A stretch of 64,000 nt of DNA from Chelonoidis abingdonii (GCF_003597395.2 NC_133774.1:37555881-37619880), one strand, 5' to 3'. Shown: positions 1 through 11,298, counted from the stretch's first letter. The notes: a model not told the origin generated them from the sequence alone. Numbers and translations are program-made.

Positions 1-272
1 TGTAGCTCTTCTCTGTCTGTCTGGGACTTGAGTAGTTTTGTATCCTCTGCAAATTTTGCCACCTCACTATTTACCATTTTCCCCAGATCATTTATGAATA
101 TGTTGAATAGGACTGGTCCCAGAACAGACCCTTGGGGGACCCCACTATTTGTGTCTCCATTCTGAAAACTGACCGTTTATTCCTACCCTTTGTTTCCTGT
201 CCTTTTAACCAGTTACCAATCCATGAGAGAATCTTTCCTTTTAACCCATGACAGCTTATTTCGCTCAGGGTT
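1..272 (-). pseudogene. CR1 LINE reverse-transcriptase fragment, cut by the window edge
   Basis: Read on the minus strand, this translates to the central part of the CR1 ORF2 reverse transcriptase. The conserved stretch [14 protein letters not shown] is readable, followed by INDL and then FAEDTK, where the family normally has FADDTK. The second position of the catalytic pair is kept as D but the first is E, so this copy is probably dead. Upstream residues match the region around the family's LSWIGNWLKDRKQ segment. The element continues beyond base 1. ORF2 in this family supplies endonuclease and reverse transcriptase for target-primed retrotransposition. The fragment ends near 272, where homology fades into AT-rich sequence. 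Confidence 0.85.
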
Positions 273-1005
273 TACTTCGAGTTTGCGGGATTTTTTTACA
301 CAGCTGTGCTTTAAATATTTATTTATTAGCAATGTATGTAGAATATATATGCCAAGCAAATATTTTATGCTTATGATTTTTAATATATAGATAAACTTTT
401 CCCGATGGCCAGTCAGGATTTACGTGTTTGGGGGTTTTTGGTGATGCCTTTGCATGTTACTGTTGTTCAGAGGGGTGAGTTTTTTAGCAGCTTGATGTTG
501 AACTGCAGTTCAGAGAGGGGTTTTAAAGAGCTTTGTTTATATTATATAGATAAAATTAATTTTAAAATTAATTAATCCTATTTTATTTATGACCCTTAGG
601 TAACAAAATTTACCCAATCATGCACTAGCACCTGTGTTTCCACCTTTTTGATTACATTTTTTTTTTTTTTTTACATTTTATGCTGAAATTGTAGCTTATT
701 TATGACTTTTTTAGTTTCTGAAAATGGTCAGCATAAATTCGCTGGTCAGAGCTTATTTTATTTTACCATTTGTTGGAGTTTCTGTATTTGTGTAAGCTTT
801 CCAGTGCCCGGGTGTTGTAACTCTTGTTAGGGGCGTTCCTGAGGTGGGGGGTTCTTATTAGCAGCAGAACATTTTTCTTAATTTTGGTGGTAAAATCCCT
901 AAATTTCACCCAAGGCTAGTCAAGCTAGTTTAGTATGGAAGGAAGTTAAGTTCCAGGTCTACAAAATTATCTAGATATCACAAGTCATCCATTTTACCAG
1001 ATGTA
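273..1005. other. AT-rich sequence with no recognised feature
   Basis: AT-rich non-coding DNA with a poly-T run near 657-672. No open frame or repeat family that I recognise. Confidence 0.5.
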
Positions 1006-1013
1006 GGGAAGTA

Positions 1014-1351
1014 CATAGACGCTGACTCTGGGGGTGGTCTGGGGCTGGAGTACCCACTGGCAGCCCCTCTACCAGAACCTCCCCCTCCCCACAGCGTCTT
1101 CTGCCTGCTGGCGGGCCTACACATCAGTGCCTCCCCACTCCCTCCCAATGCCTGCTGCAGATCAACTGTTCCGCAGTGTCAGGAGGCGTGGGGGTGGGGG
1201 AAGAGGGGAGGAGTGAGGTTGCAGTGTGCTTGGGGGGGAGGGGGAGGAACTGGGCAGGAAGGGACAGAATAGGGGTGGGAAGGAGGAGTACGGAGTGGGA
1301 CCTTGATGGAAGAGGAGTACCCCCTGGCAGATTGGAAACTCTGTACCTATG
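1014..1351. mobile_element. Non-autonomous hAT-type DNA transposon with 8-bp target duplication
   Basis: A GC-rich 338-bp block bounded by short inverted ends: CATAGACGCTGACTC at the left, and CATAGGTACAGAGTTTCC when the right end is read on the minus strand. It is flanked by GGGAAGTA (1006-1013) and GGCAAGTA (1352-1359), an 8-bp duplication with one mismatch. An 8-bp duplication is the hAT signature. The interior is G/C-biased with an embedded purine-rich run and has no transposase. I recognise the interior as a repeat that is common in turtle genomes, from memory. Open frames at 1034-1448 lie inside it and are not genes. Confidence 0.7.
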
Positions 1352-1359
1352 GGCAAGTA

Positions 1360-2300
1360 TATACCCATTTTACCATGGAGATGAGAGGTGTGTTAAGTTT
1401 TGTTGTATGCCAAGTAACTTTATCCCAAAAGCTACCAAAAATATATAGTCTAGAGAAATAAGAACCGATAGGCCAAATTTTAATAATTCTCTCTGTGCCA
1501 CTTCAATGTAATCACTTTGACTGTTTTAGGTTCATGAGGGTCTTGGTCTTGCCTTAAAGTAAACCATGATTAAAAGCAAGCAAAATAAGCATGATTGACT
1601 TAAAGGAAAAGAGAATATTAAACAACACAAAACAGAACAAAAATGGTAAACAGTGGTTATTTCAGTTACAATATTTTGTTTCTTTTTTCTGTGGAGAACT
1701 TTTAACAGAAATTACACCTTTAGAGAGTGGTCCTACCTCTGGTGGGGGCACAGGTCTCTTGGGAAGCTAAGAGGGGGAGTGTGCTATTCCCCAGAAGTAG
1801 CAATGAATCCTGTCTGAGTGTGTCATAGATAACATCTAAACTGTTTATAGATGGACAAAAGAATTTCATTAAGGGTAGGTGAGTCCTGTTTGGTATGTCA
1901 TGGGTAACCTGAACAATTTGTAAATGGGCAAAGGTGAGTAATTTTAATAAAGTCCTATGAAACTCTGGCAAGTATTCAAATCACTTAATAGTAGCCATTC
2001 AAGGAGTTGTCTGAAGACAGGGAAATTAATTAAAAACAAGAATTTTAAATGCAAATTAAATCCCACTATTTGTCTCTGTTTATCAATATTAGGCCTAAGT
2101 TTCCTCTTAAGGAATACGTGTTCTGAACAGTGTGGTGTTTCATGGGAATCTTAGTATCTTAAATTACAATAGTATTTCAATATCATATTAAAATTAATTC
2201 TGTGGCTTTGCTTCAGCATAGATCAGTAAAATGGAAGTTAGCGAAAGTCCTGAAGGTATCATTAGAACTAGTAGGTTTTCTTTTTGATGTTGCTCTGACT
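1360..2300. other. Unassigned non-coding sequence
   Basis: AT-rich sequence without a recognisable repeat or exon. The small open frames here have no family resemblance. Confidence 0.5.
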
Positions 2301-2302
2301 TT

Positions 2303-2331
2303 TTTTTTGTTGTTGTTGTTGTTGTTGTTGC
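2303..2331 (+). repeat. (GTT)n microsatellite after a poly-T run
   Basis: About seven to eight uninterrupted GTT units follow a T tract. Confidence 0.9.
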
Positions 2332-3984
2332 AGTCTGTTACAGCTACTTTGGAGAGATGAACAGGATGATTTGTGCCAAGTGCTGTAAAGTTGAGGAGGG
2401 GAGCACAGAGTGAACTGTTTGTTCAGTTCAGAATTTTGTACCGTTCTCCTCTATGCAAGGAGGAAAACAAACCTGTCAGGCTTGATTAAGTTCAAATTAG
2501 TTGTTGTCATCTATTCACTTGTTCAATGCCTTCCTGGGTTGGCCTTAGTAACCTTTTCAGCTCATGAATAATGTATAAGCAGTAGGGGGTGTAATTTTTC
2601 CTCAACTTGATTGTTATCCTTCCTTTGTTTTTGTGGCAGAAAATTATCAGAAGATCTTCGTTTTAGTCTATATTTTTTTTTGAGATTATACCCTAATGAA
2701 GCTAAAGGATATAATAGGAGTTGAAATTCTGCTTCAAATAATTCCATACACTCTTAAAGCTTTTTGGTTTGAAGTAGTTGTCCTCTCAATCTTTGAAGCA
2801 GGGATTGTTTTGTTCTTCTGAGTTTGTATGGGCATTGCTTAAGCATTGCCAGATAAATTAATTCCCAGCTAATATAAATATTCTGCACTCAAATGGCTTC
2901 TTGCTTTTATAGTGAGCAGTTACAGCAAGGTTATTGAACTCCGTATTAGTGTATAAAACATCTTGCCATTTATAAAGCAAAGATATTAGGGAGCTATTAA
3001 ATTTCAGTAGCTTTGCATTTAGGTAATGTTTGCAAATATGCATCTCAAAAGAAGCTTGTCATTTCCAGCCATCTAAGGAATAAACTTTGCACCATTGAGA
3101 AGAAATCTGAGTTAGAGGTAACAACAAGGTATTTTCAAACCAATGTTTTTTCTTAGTTTCAAATATAAAGATTTTGAGAGTGTGTTGATGAAATTACTCC
3201 TAATAATTTTGAAGGGGTTAACTGAGTTTTTTTTTTTCCTGCAAAGAGGGAAGAGAATAGGTAAAGGACTGCCTGTCCCTCCTCCATCTCCCCTTTTTAA
3301 AAAAGTTTTATGGCTTTTGGTAACATTTCTTATGCATCACTCCTTTTTTGCTTCTAACAGAATGACATCCTTTCTGTCTTTTTTAAAGTTGGGACTCTTT
3401 TTTTTTTTTCTAAAAAATATTTTGCAAAATTCTCTCAGATTCTATCAAATGAAATTTCATAGCAGACTAGTATCTTGTTTGATAAAATTCCTTGATGCCT
3501 TTTTACCAAAATAGTCGTTGGATGTATCCATTTGCAATATATTGCAACTTGCGACTAAAAACTTCTATTGAATATTTATTGAAAGTGCAAATTTCAGTAA
3601 TCAATGCTTACATAGGTTTTCAATACATAGTGGAAAGGAAATTAATATGGAAAGATAAAACAAGATAGAAAAATTATGGAAGCTGCCTTTTTGAGTGTGT
3701 GTAAACACTCAGGTGATTTATGGTCAAGGCTGTTATCGCCTTTGGGACTTGTCCCTGGGTAATAGAAAGCAGAAGCTTCCTGGAATTTCTTTAATTAGCT
3801 TGAGCATCTTAAATAAAATAAGCAACCAAAAATGTAGGGCTTTGCTACTATAATCTTCCAAGCATGATGAGACTAAATTGTAGGTGTCCCTTAAAATTCA
3901 GTAAAGATGCAGGCAAGTTTGTAGTGACCTAATGAGAATAAATTACAATTGTTTGTTTTTCCACCAGTATTGAGGTTTTTCCTA
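2332..3984. other. Unassigned AT-rich sequence
   Basis: No repeat or exon recognised. Two T-rich runs lie near 3228 and 3400. The open frame at 3143-3514 is built from these T tracts (many F codons) and is not credible as a gene. Confidence 0.5.
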
Positions 3985-4128
3985 TGTTTGGATGAACTGA
4001 GGCAAAGAAAGGTTAAGTAACTTGCCCAAAGTTACACATTGGAGTTGGTTGCCGACTTCAGTATAGAATCAGCTGTCCTGGTTTCTGATGTGTACTCCAA
4101 AAGCTATGCCGCTCTCCTCTCTATAAGT
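3985..4128 (-). mobile_element. MIR-type CORE-SINE copy
   Basis: GGTTAAGTAACTTGCCCAAA at about 4010 is the reverse complement of the MIR segment that reads TTGGGCAAGTTACTTAACC. Sequence to the right continues in the order expected for an inverted MIR towards its tRNA-related head (a TGTCCTGG-like stretch, then GCTATGCCGCTC). MIR elements are ancient tRNA-derived SINEs of amniotes mobilised by L2-type LINEs. Confidence 0.7.
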
Positions 4129-5200
4129 ATCTCTTTAGAAAGGCTATTGCAGTAAGTAGTATGGAGCCATTGTTATGTACCCAGTCTGGGGAAATGGTAT
4201 TATCAGAATGGGGATTTTGTCATTATAGATGATACTTGTGTAAATTAATCACACTTGGAGAAAATTGACAGATGAATATATATGAACAACTGAGTTTTTG
4301 AAGGGGGCAGTCCTAGCCTTTACACTGAACCCGTGGCAAGATTTGATGGGAAAGGGAGAACCAGAGCTACAAGCTTCCCTGCTGTGTGCAGCTGAAACTG
4401 CGTTATCCTTCTCTAGTCTCTACTACTCTTGCTGGCTCTGTACAGTTGAGGACTTTTCTAAATATGGTTTTGTACAAACTGACCTATGTGTTTAGAAACT
4501 GGTATAGTTAAATAAGTCAAGTGTCTGGTTTGATTGCAATTATACTAGTATAAATTTGCTAATGCCCTTTGTTTCGGGTTTTTGTTTTAAAATTTTCTGG
4601 GCATTTATAAATGTTAATTACAAACATTTAAAAATGGGTGAAAGTTGGTGCAAAAGACCCTCCAGTTTTCTGGGAAAATACCAGGGTTAATACTGGGCAA
4701 CGGGAGGACAGAACAAAAGCCACAATTAGAGAAAAGTAAGTATGGAAAGTAAAAGTTTAATGCTTTGGATTATTTCAGGAACATGAACAGTATATACATT
4801 GCCTTACTTTGGCAGCCTCACGTATATACTTGAATAATAAATTAGTTTATATAAATATATCTACCAAGTGAATTGGATTTGATTCAAAATTCAGATGAAA
4901 ATACATAAAAACTGAATAATAGCATGTGTAAAACCTTAAAATATTTTGGTAAAAACTGAAAATGATGGGCCTTAACCATTGCTTATGTGTATAGCTTTGA
5001 TAGACACACTGGCTGGCCAATATAAGTATTTGTATACCATGATAACTGCATCCATATTAGGGGATGGCAGTAACTTATCAATTTCTAAACTGATAGTTAA
5101 ATCAGTGCAAAAAATTGTGTAAATCAGTCCTTAGTGTGTCTGTCAAAAGGCAGAAAGGGCAGCATCTGGACCAGATGCGGAGTAGACAATCCACTCTGCC
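4129..5200. other. Unassigned non-coding sequence
   Basis: AT-rich and without a recognised repeat or exon. The sequence between the MIR-like copy and the Tx1-type LINE looks single-copy. Confidence 0.45.
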
Positions 5201-5229
5201 TATCCTAACCTTCCTTATTCTTCTACCTC

Positions 5230-5940
5230 AGTCTATGAGAGAGACCCAGTGCAGCCCCAGTCTGAAAAACCTCCAGGAACCTCTGGAGGCTGGTCAAGGT
5301 TCCTGGGAGTGGATCAGTGTTGAACTGGTGCCAATTGGTTGAATACCAGCACCCTCCCTCAGAGCGAGAGGCACTAGAGCAGCCTCTTCCATCTCTGTAA
5401 CTGGTCAATCACCTTTCTTGTTGATCACTCCATTCTCCAGCAGGTAGGGATCAGTGGTAGAAAGGTGAATGCCCAGAGAGCCCAGTGGTCCAGTGCACCC
5501 CTGGACAGTACAGAATGTGGATGGGAGGGAGCCTGTTTGTCCCTGAACATCAGGCCAGAGCTCTTGACTTGGCTGGAGGATGCCACCGAACAGATGGCTT
5601 GGCAAGACACTGCACCAGCTCTCCATGGTCCTGGGCCATGAGATGCACATTGTTGGCATATATCCACAGGACTACCTGCAAGTCTGGTGCTCTCAGCACC
5701 AATCTCATCCTCTTATATAGGAGGAGATGGAAGAAGGGCTCTAATGATGGTATTGAGCTGGCCAGAGAGCAGCCAGCCCTGTTGTACCCCTCATCCAAAG
5801 GTAATGGGTTTGGTCAAGCTCAGTTGAGCTTGACTAGACACTCCACACTGGCAATCAACAGGGTCTGAAGCCGAGTGCCCGTAAGATACCAGTAATCCAT
5901 CCTGTCAAATACGTTCTGGTTCAGGACAGGAAGGTGAGTG
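5230..5940 (-). pseudogene. Tx1-type LINE ORF2 reverse-transcriptase remnant
   Basis: Minus-strand pieces in several frames read as the palm and thumb of a Tx1-type reverse transcriptase. They include a FDRMDYWYLTGT-like block near 5890, a GVQQGWLLSGQL block near 5780 (the family's RQGCPLSGQLY box), the catalytic box near 5645-5660, then LGIHLSTTDP near 5470 and LQRWKRLL near 5400. The catalytic box reads YANNV where the family has YADDV, so both metal-binding aspartates (codons at 5649-5654) are asparagine. Frames change several times, with stops between the blocks. ORF2 would copy RNA into DNA at a nicked chromosomal site. This copy cannot. Confidence 0.8.
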
Positions 5941-6590
5941 ACAGACCATCCCTACACCCCAGAAGGAGTAGGTCCTGGACCTAGATAGAGGTTGTTGAAG
6001 ATAGTCTGGTCATAGTGAATCACATCCACTACCCAAAGATGGCTTTCACTACAATCATGTAGGCCATGCTGCTTTCCTCCCTTCCCGGAGAAAGGCCAGA
6101 TAACAACCTCTGGGGCAACAGGAGCATAGGAGGTGGAAGGGGAGGAGTGGGATTGGGGTGTATCACCACCCACTCTGAGACAGGTCAGGGTGTGGGGGGC
6201 CATCTAAGATAGCAGGTGTGGGTCATGGTGGGATAGGGATGGGGTGAGTTAGTCTAGGAACAGCTGCTCCATCTCGGCAGTGGCACCCTTGAAATCTCTA
6301 TGCCTGGTTGCTCAGCACCTGCCATTGTCTCAGTGGCCTTAAGCACTGGTACCAGCCACATGGAAAGGGTAGGAGGTGCCCCAGAAGTGTAAGTATGGGA
6401 AACATTCTGGATTGCAGCCTAGGGACAGGAGTAGGGGGAGGGTGGGGTAGAGGAGGCATCCAAGGGATAGATTTAGTGTCCAGACGGAGGTGGCTGGCAA
6501 AGAGTTGTCCTCCCCCTGGGCCACAGAGGCTAGACCTGGGGCCTCAGTCTCCTGGAAGATAGGCTGGAAGCCTGCTCAAAGGAAGTCATC
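5941..6590 (-). pseudogene. Junction region of the Tx1-type LINE, possible endonuclease remnant
   Basis: This lies between the end of ORF1 and the first readable reverse-transcriptase block. A minus-strand stretch near 5960-6070 (LHDCSESHLWVVDV) weakly resembles the end of an AP-endonuclease domain, around the family's LVDVWR block. The rest is unreadable. An intact element would have more than 1.5 kb here, so a large internal deletion is inferred. Confidence 0.4.
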
Positions 6591-7830
6591 CTCAGCAGCT
6601 GATGTGAGTTCTACCTCTGCTGACTGCAGGGATGTGACAGGAAGGTGGAGGAGGTGTGCTTTGAGGCCTCCTCCATAAGGAACTCCTGCAAGGGGGTGGT
6701 ATTGCCCCCTCCACTATCAGAGCCTCCTCAGCTGCTTCCACATGCTGGACTTTCTCAAGGGCATTGGAAGCAACAGGCCCAGTGGCAGCTTCCCCAGACC
6801 CCTTGCAGAAGGCTGCTGCTGTCTGCTCCAGAGGGAGGCAATGGACTTGTGCCTTATACTTACACCCCATTCCTAAACTCAGCCTTCATTGGTGGTGTCA
6901 TTAGAAGGCTGGCCTGTGGGGTAGTCCATGCAGTGAGGGTGATAAGATCAGGGTTTGGGGAAACAGCTGGGGCTACAGCGGGAAGGGTGGTCTGACCAGA
7001 GGTGAGCCTGCTCCTGAGCATTGTGACAACCCCCTCCTCCATGGACTCTATCTGATGGCTATCAGTAGCAGAGCCTGTCGGCTTGGCTGGCTGTGATGGC
7101 AGGTGGTATGGACTTCTCCAGTTCTTGAGCAGGGATGTCAGCTGGGGCAGGAGGAACAGCAACTGGGCAGCCAGGGCCAGTACGCTCCTGGGGTTCAGGA
7201 GCACTCAGCATCCCTCTTTGGTGAGCCAAGAGACTCTCTCTGAACATGCCCCACTCTCTGCCAGAGGAAGCACTGAGCCTCTCCCACTGAACAGTGGACC
7301 TAGTACTGAGAGCCCTGGTTGGGCACCAGAGAGGACCACACTCCCCCTGCCAACAGCTTGATGGTGACTTGCTGGCAGAATGATAGGATGTGGCAGAGGG
7401 TGGGATCCTTACAGCCCAGCAGCAGAGAGCTGCAGGTGGAGACTAGTTTCCCCAACGTAGAGAGGGGAAGCAGCAGGGCAACGTAGGGGAGAGAAAGTGG
7501 AATGGAGATAAGGACATCCCCCATGCTCAAGGGGGACAAACAAGAGGGCCCCCACTGAGTACCTTTCTCCCCTGCCTCCTGTGTTGAGGCCTTCTGGTCA
7601 GGGTGAGGAAAGACTCCCAGGTGCGGTTAATGTTAAAAGAGGAGACCATGGGAGTGGACAGGCTGTGGCAGATGGTGATGGGGCAGCAGGCCCACCCACG
7701 TGTGTATATGTGGTGGGCGTGCTTGCCCCCACAGCTGAGGGCAGGGTGAAGGGGAGCCATGGCCATTGGCATGGCAGTAGCAGTACAGCCATCACCACGG
7801 ATGGAATTGTCCAGCTGGGGCTCTTGCCCT
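6590..7830 (-). pseudogene. Tx1-type LINE ORF1 (gag-like RNA-binding protein) remnant
   Basis: On the minus strand, frames within this interval give an RRM/gag-like segment (NINRTWESFLTLTRRPQHR near 7610 and LCHILSFCQQVTIKLL near 7370). These precede a zinc knuckle at about 7234-7275 that reads CFLWQRVGHVQRES. Family knuckles are C-x2-C-x4-H-x4-C. Here the second and last cysteines have become W and S. After the knuckle comes a proline- and acid-rich tail (6590-7200) with SMEEG and repeated A/P residues, as in related ORF1 tails. ORF1 binds the element RNA. Stops and frameshifts split it into fragments, so no product is expected. Confidence 0.7.
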
Positions 7831-8960
7831 TTTCCCTAACCTTGGCATTTTTTGCTGACAACAGGGGCTCCTGTGATGATGGTAGAAGGTCTGACAGCAG
7901 AGTCCCTACCTGGGCCTGCTGCTGCCACCCTCGTGGGGGTGCTGACGTAGTGTCAGCTGTGTTGTGGTGGCAGAGGAGGGAGAAAGCAGAAGTGACAATA
8001 ATGGTGGCCAGGGTTCACCCCCCCATTCAGTGTCCCCCTTTTTTCCCCCCCATGGGCAAAGCTGCTGGCAGGAAGCTTCACATGTGGCGGAGCTGGGATA
8101 TACCATTGAGGGCAGGTGATGGGAACAGCCACCAGAGGCCAGGATAGAAATGGTAAAGGGGGTGGGTAGGGAAAATACAAGCTAACAGTCAAAAACTGGA
8201 CGGGATAAAGAAAGGAAGGTGATAGGCACAATAGGCAGGAGTGGAAGGGGGAACTGGCTCCTCCAGCTGTGCTGAGTGAGTTGCAGTGATGAGAGTCAGG
8301 GAATAGGGGATGAAACAAAATGGAGGAGGGGGACCAAAAGAGCAGGGAGTTAGGTGCACAGAATGAAGGGGGCAGCAAAGGCAGGGAGCAAATAGCATGG
8401 GAGAGGGTCTGGGTGGAGCAGGGAAGTTGATTATCAAACAGTGACGGGGGTGGGCCTGGTCAGGGCAGGTAACAAAACACTGTGGGGAGACAGTCCTGGC
8501 TGAGGCAAGTAACAACTAGTAAGGGGGAAGCCAGTAACAAACTAGTCACCATATGAAATGGGGTGGGGGGAACCATGCAAGATGGAGGAGGTGCAGCAAC
8601 TGCAGAGGGACCACACAAAAGAGCAGTGACAAACTGTGAGGTGGGAACTCCATGAGACAGGGGCAGCTGATGGGCAGGCATGGGAGAAGGTGGGGATGCC
8701 CACCAGCCCAATGAAAACTGAGGAGAGGAGATGGGTGGAAAGTCTGAGGGGGTATGTGCAGGTGCACTGATATGTGCTCTTGATAGAGCCTCTGCAGCAG
8801 TAGTCAAGCAGTGGGTGGATGCAGCAGGAAGAGGGCTCCACGCCTTGCTCCCCGTCACCACCAGCAGCAAAGCAAAAGCTCCTCAGCCAACAGCCTTCTC
8901 CTCTGCTAGTAGCAGGAGGAAGTCCTGCCTACAGAGTCACAGGTGTGCAGGGAATGGGAC
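7830..8960 (-). mobile_element. Probable 5' leader of the Tx1-type LINE
   Basis: C/T-rich on the minus strand (G/A-rich on the plus strand), with short recurring phrases such as GTAACAA between 8470 and 8540. It is continuous with ORF1 and changes abruptly to AT-rich DNA near 9000-9130. I treat it as leader sequence because it abuts ORF1 and differs in base bias from the surrounding DNA. The long antisense open frames at 7581-8147 and 8460-8870 are by-products of that bias. Confidence 0.4.
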
Positions 8961-10279
8961 AGGGGACTGCAAGAAGAAAAAGGATGGTTTTGTGGTAAGG
9001 CAATTGAAGGCTAGTCCCCCTGCCCCTCAACACATGCACACACTTCCATCCCAGCCTCTCCCATGGAGTTCGTATATGATGCTAGTCAAGTCATTGCAAT
9101 CAAACTTTTCACAGGTGGCCACTTCAGTGTGAGAAACCTGGGTGCTTCCAACTGCAATTGCAAGTCAATGGGAGTTGTGCTTTCACTATGCTGTTTAGAC
9201 ATAACCTGGGAGGCACTTGATAACTATCTTCCACTCTGAGGGCTGGTTATAAAAAGTACTGTAATTCATTGTTGTCTGTGTTCACTGAAGGAAGGACAAG
9301 AAGTAATGGGCTTAATTTGCAGCTGTGCAGATTTAGATTAGATATGAGGAAAGTCTTTAAGTGTAAGGGTAGAGTTTTGTAATTAACACACGCATACCTT
9401 TTACTATATTATATAAACCATTTGCTATCTAACCTTAGCTATATTTGAAGAATTTAATATATGTAAATCAATTCGTTACACAGCTTACAAACAAGCGAAG
9501 CTTGTTTATAAAAATCCAACTAGTTAAAAATATTACAATAAGGTAAAGAATATAAGCAAAATTCAGAGGAGGGGGATAGATAGAGAGGGAAGGAAGTGTG
9601 TAGAGAGGAGGGGACCCAAGCATTAACTAGCACAATTCAGCTACTTCCAGGCAAACATTCTATACCTCAGAATTTGTCTTGGGTATTTCTATTCTGTCAA
9701 ACAATTCTGTCCATGGTGGCCAAACTTCCTTCCAGGAGCCTGTGATCAGAGCTAATCAAAGTGACTCAAAACAGCTTCTTCAAATACAAGTGTATTGTTT
9801 ATTCATGCAAAGATACACAACACTCAGAGAAAAGCTTAAAACAACAAATGGCCTACATACCTGGGTCTTGGGCCAGTCTTGCTGCCCAGGTCCATCCCAG
9901 AGAGTCTGCATAGCATCTCAGTCTGTCTGTGAACAGCCCTGACAACTAAACCTCCCTATCTTCCCAGAGAGAGAGAGTTTTTAGCTGTTCCATGTCCTTT
10001 TGATTTTAGGCTCTCAGTCTTGGCAACCCAGCTGTGTAGTTTTGGCTGGCACCTGGAAATATTATTTTCCCAGTTAATGGCTGGGCCATTGTTTTCTTAA
10101 CTCTATCATCATATTTTTTTTACCCCAAGATATCTTAACCCTGGCTGTTGTAGCTTGTTTCATTTCCTGCTCCCTAACAACCTCTTTTGATGCAACTCCA
10201 TGTAGCCAGATGGAATAACATCAAGCAGGTAAACTGAGGTACAAAACGTTAATAAAAATGATACAGCTATCTCTGTTCT
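8961..10279. other. Unassigned sequence, possibly with an LTR-like fragment at 9640-10150
   Basis: AT-rich up to 9600. From 9640 to about 10150 the sequence has a more mixed composition, with an inverted polyadenylation-like TGTTTATT near 9797, and it resembles interspersed DNA I have seen in turtles. I cannot define its ends or family. Confidence 0.3.
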
Positions 10280-11075
10280 TCACAACCTTTCGCTATAACA
10301 TCACCTCCCAGCTATGTCTAATGTTACAGGTTCTTTCTGCAAAACATCTCTAAGATACTACCTTTCCTATTTCAGGCAATACAAATAACACTATCTGTCC
10401 ACACAGCTAAAACTCTTGTTCAGGCTCTCATCATCTCGCTTACTACAACATCCTTCTCTCTGGCCTTGTCAAATACAGTCTTGCTCTGCTCATGGCCGTT
10501 CAGAATGCTGTTGTAAAGATCATTCTCCTACCCCTTTGGTTTGGCCACATCACCCCTTTCTTTGAATCATTTCTCTGGCTTCCCCATTGATATTAAACAT
10601 AAACTGCTTCCCTTCCCTTCCAAGACTATTCATGGCCTACCCTTATGCTACTTATGTCTCACTTGCTATCGAAATGTCAACTTCCATCTGCAGTCGGTCC
10701 AGGATATCAGCCTCCACCACCCACTTGTTATGTTTCCAAACATTCACCTTCATGCTTTCTCCCATGCGGCTCTCACACTTGGGAAGAGCTTTCTGTAAAC
10801 ATATGCAAACTGCTGCCTTTTCCTCCTGCAAATCCCTTCTTAAAACCCTTCTTTGCCTTGATGCCTTGACCAATATATTCTCATTGTTACCTGGTACTCC
10901 CCGATTCATCCACCTTTACCCATCTGTTGTCTCTTGTCTTGTGCTCAGATGGTAAGGTCTTTGCGGCAGGGGCCAACTTTTTATTCTGTGTTTTGTACAG
11001 TGCCTAGTACAATGGGGTCTTGGTGCATGACTGGGGCTATTAGTTGCTATAGTAATACAAATAATAAGTGATAAT
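10280..11075 (+). mobile_element. L2-like LINE, 3' half of ORF2 plus 3' tail
   Basis: Frames on the plus strand give the C-terminal hallmark of L2-clade ORF2: KTLVQALIIS near 10410, then a NAVVKIIL-like block near 10505, HITPFF near 10548, and SLNHFSGFPIDIKHKLL with KTIHGL to about 10640. These correspond to the family's ITPVLKSLHWLPV and ALHGLAPSYL blocks. The sequence ends in a tail with GGTAAGGTCTTTGCGGCAGG and GTACAGTGCCTAGTACAATG, followed by ATAATA repeats. L2-type tails typically end this way. Frame changes and stops show that it is inactive. Inverted copies of the same tail occur at 21045, 22085 and 48180. Confidence 0.75.
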
Positions 11076-11298
11076 GCCATTTGGACTTCAAGTCTGATGT
11101 TTCTGAAAACTTTAATAGAAGGATATATATTAAACTGCTCAATTGAATGTTTTTGCCCTATATCTCCTGTATTGACTGCCAATTAGTTAGCCTCTAAGTT
11201 GGTCATGATAGTAGGGTTATTGTTTAGCCACCAATAAATTATCCTGTGGCACCTTTGATCAATAATATGCTTCACAAACCAGCAGATGGTGCTAAAGA
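11076..11298. other. Short unassigned spacer
   Basis: Nothing recognised between the L2-like tail and the Penelope-like insertion. Confidence 0.5.

Larger units (their letters stand above)
5200..8960 (-). mobile_element. Decayed Tx1-type LINE
   Basis: On the minus strand this roughly 3.7-kb block carries, in order, a C/T-rich leader, a gag-like ORF1, a short piece that may be the end of the endonuclease domain, and part of a reverse transcriptase. The order and the residues fit the Tx1 clade of L1-like LINEs, whose proteins are often annotated as the Transposon TX1 149 kDa protein. A full element needs a far longer ORF2, so most of the endonuclease and the fingers of the reverse transcriptase are deleted. 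Many stops and frameshifts show that it is inactive. Both ends are estimates because no target duplication was found. Confidence 0.75.

Noticed and set aside
2303..2331. CRISPR-like spaced repeat
   Set aside because: It is a simple GTT microsatellite. No spaced direct repeats of CRISPR form occur in the window.
3143..3514. Plus-strand open frame of 123 codons
   Set aside because: Many phenylalanine codons come from T tracts, with no start context or domain.
7581..8147. Plus-strand open frame of 188 codons
   Set aside because: It is antisense to the Tx1-type LINE ORF1 and leader. The residues have no domain pattern, and the length follows from G/C bias.
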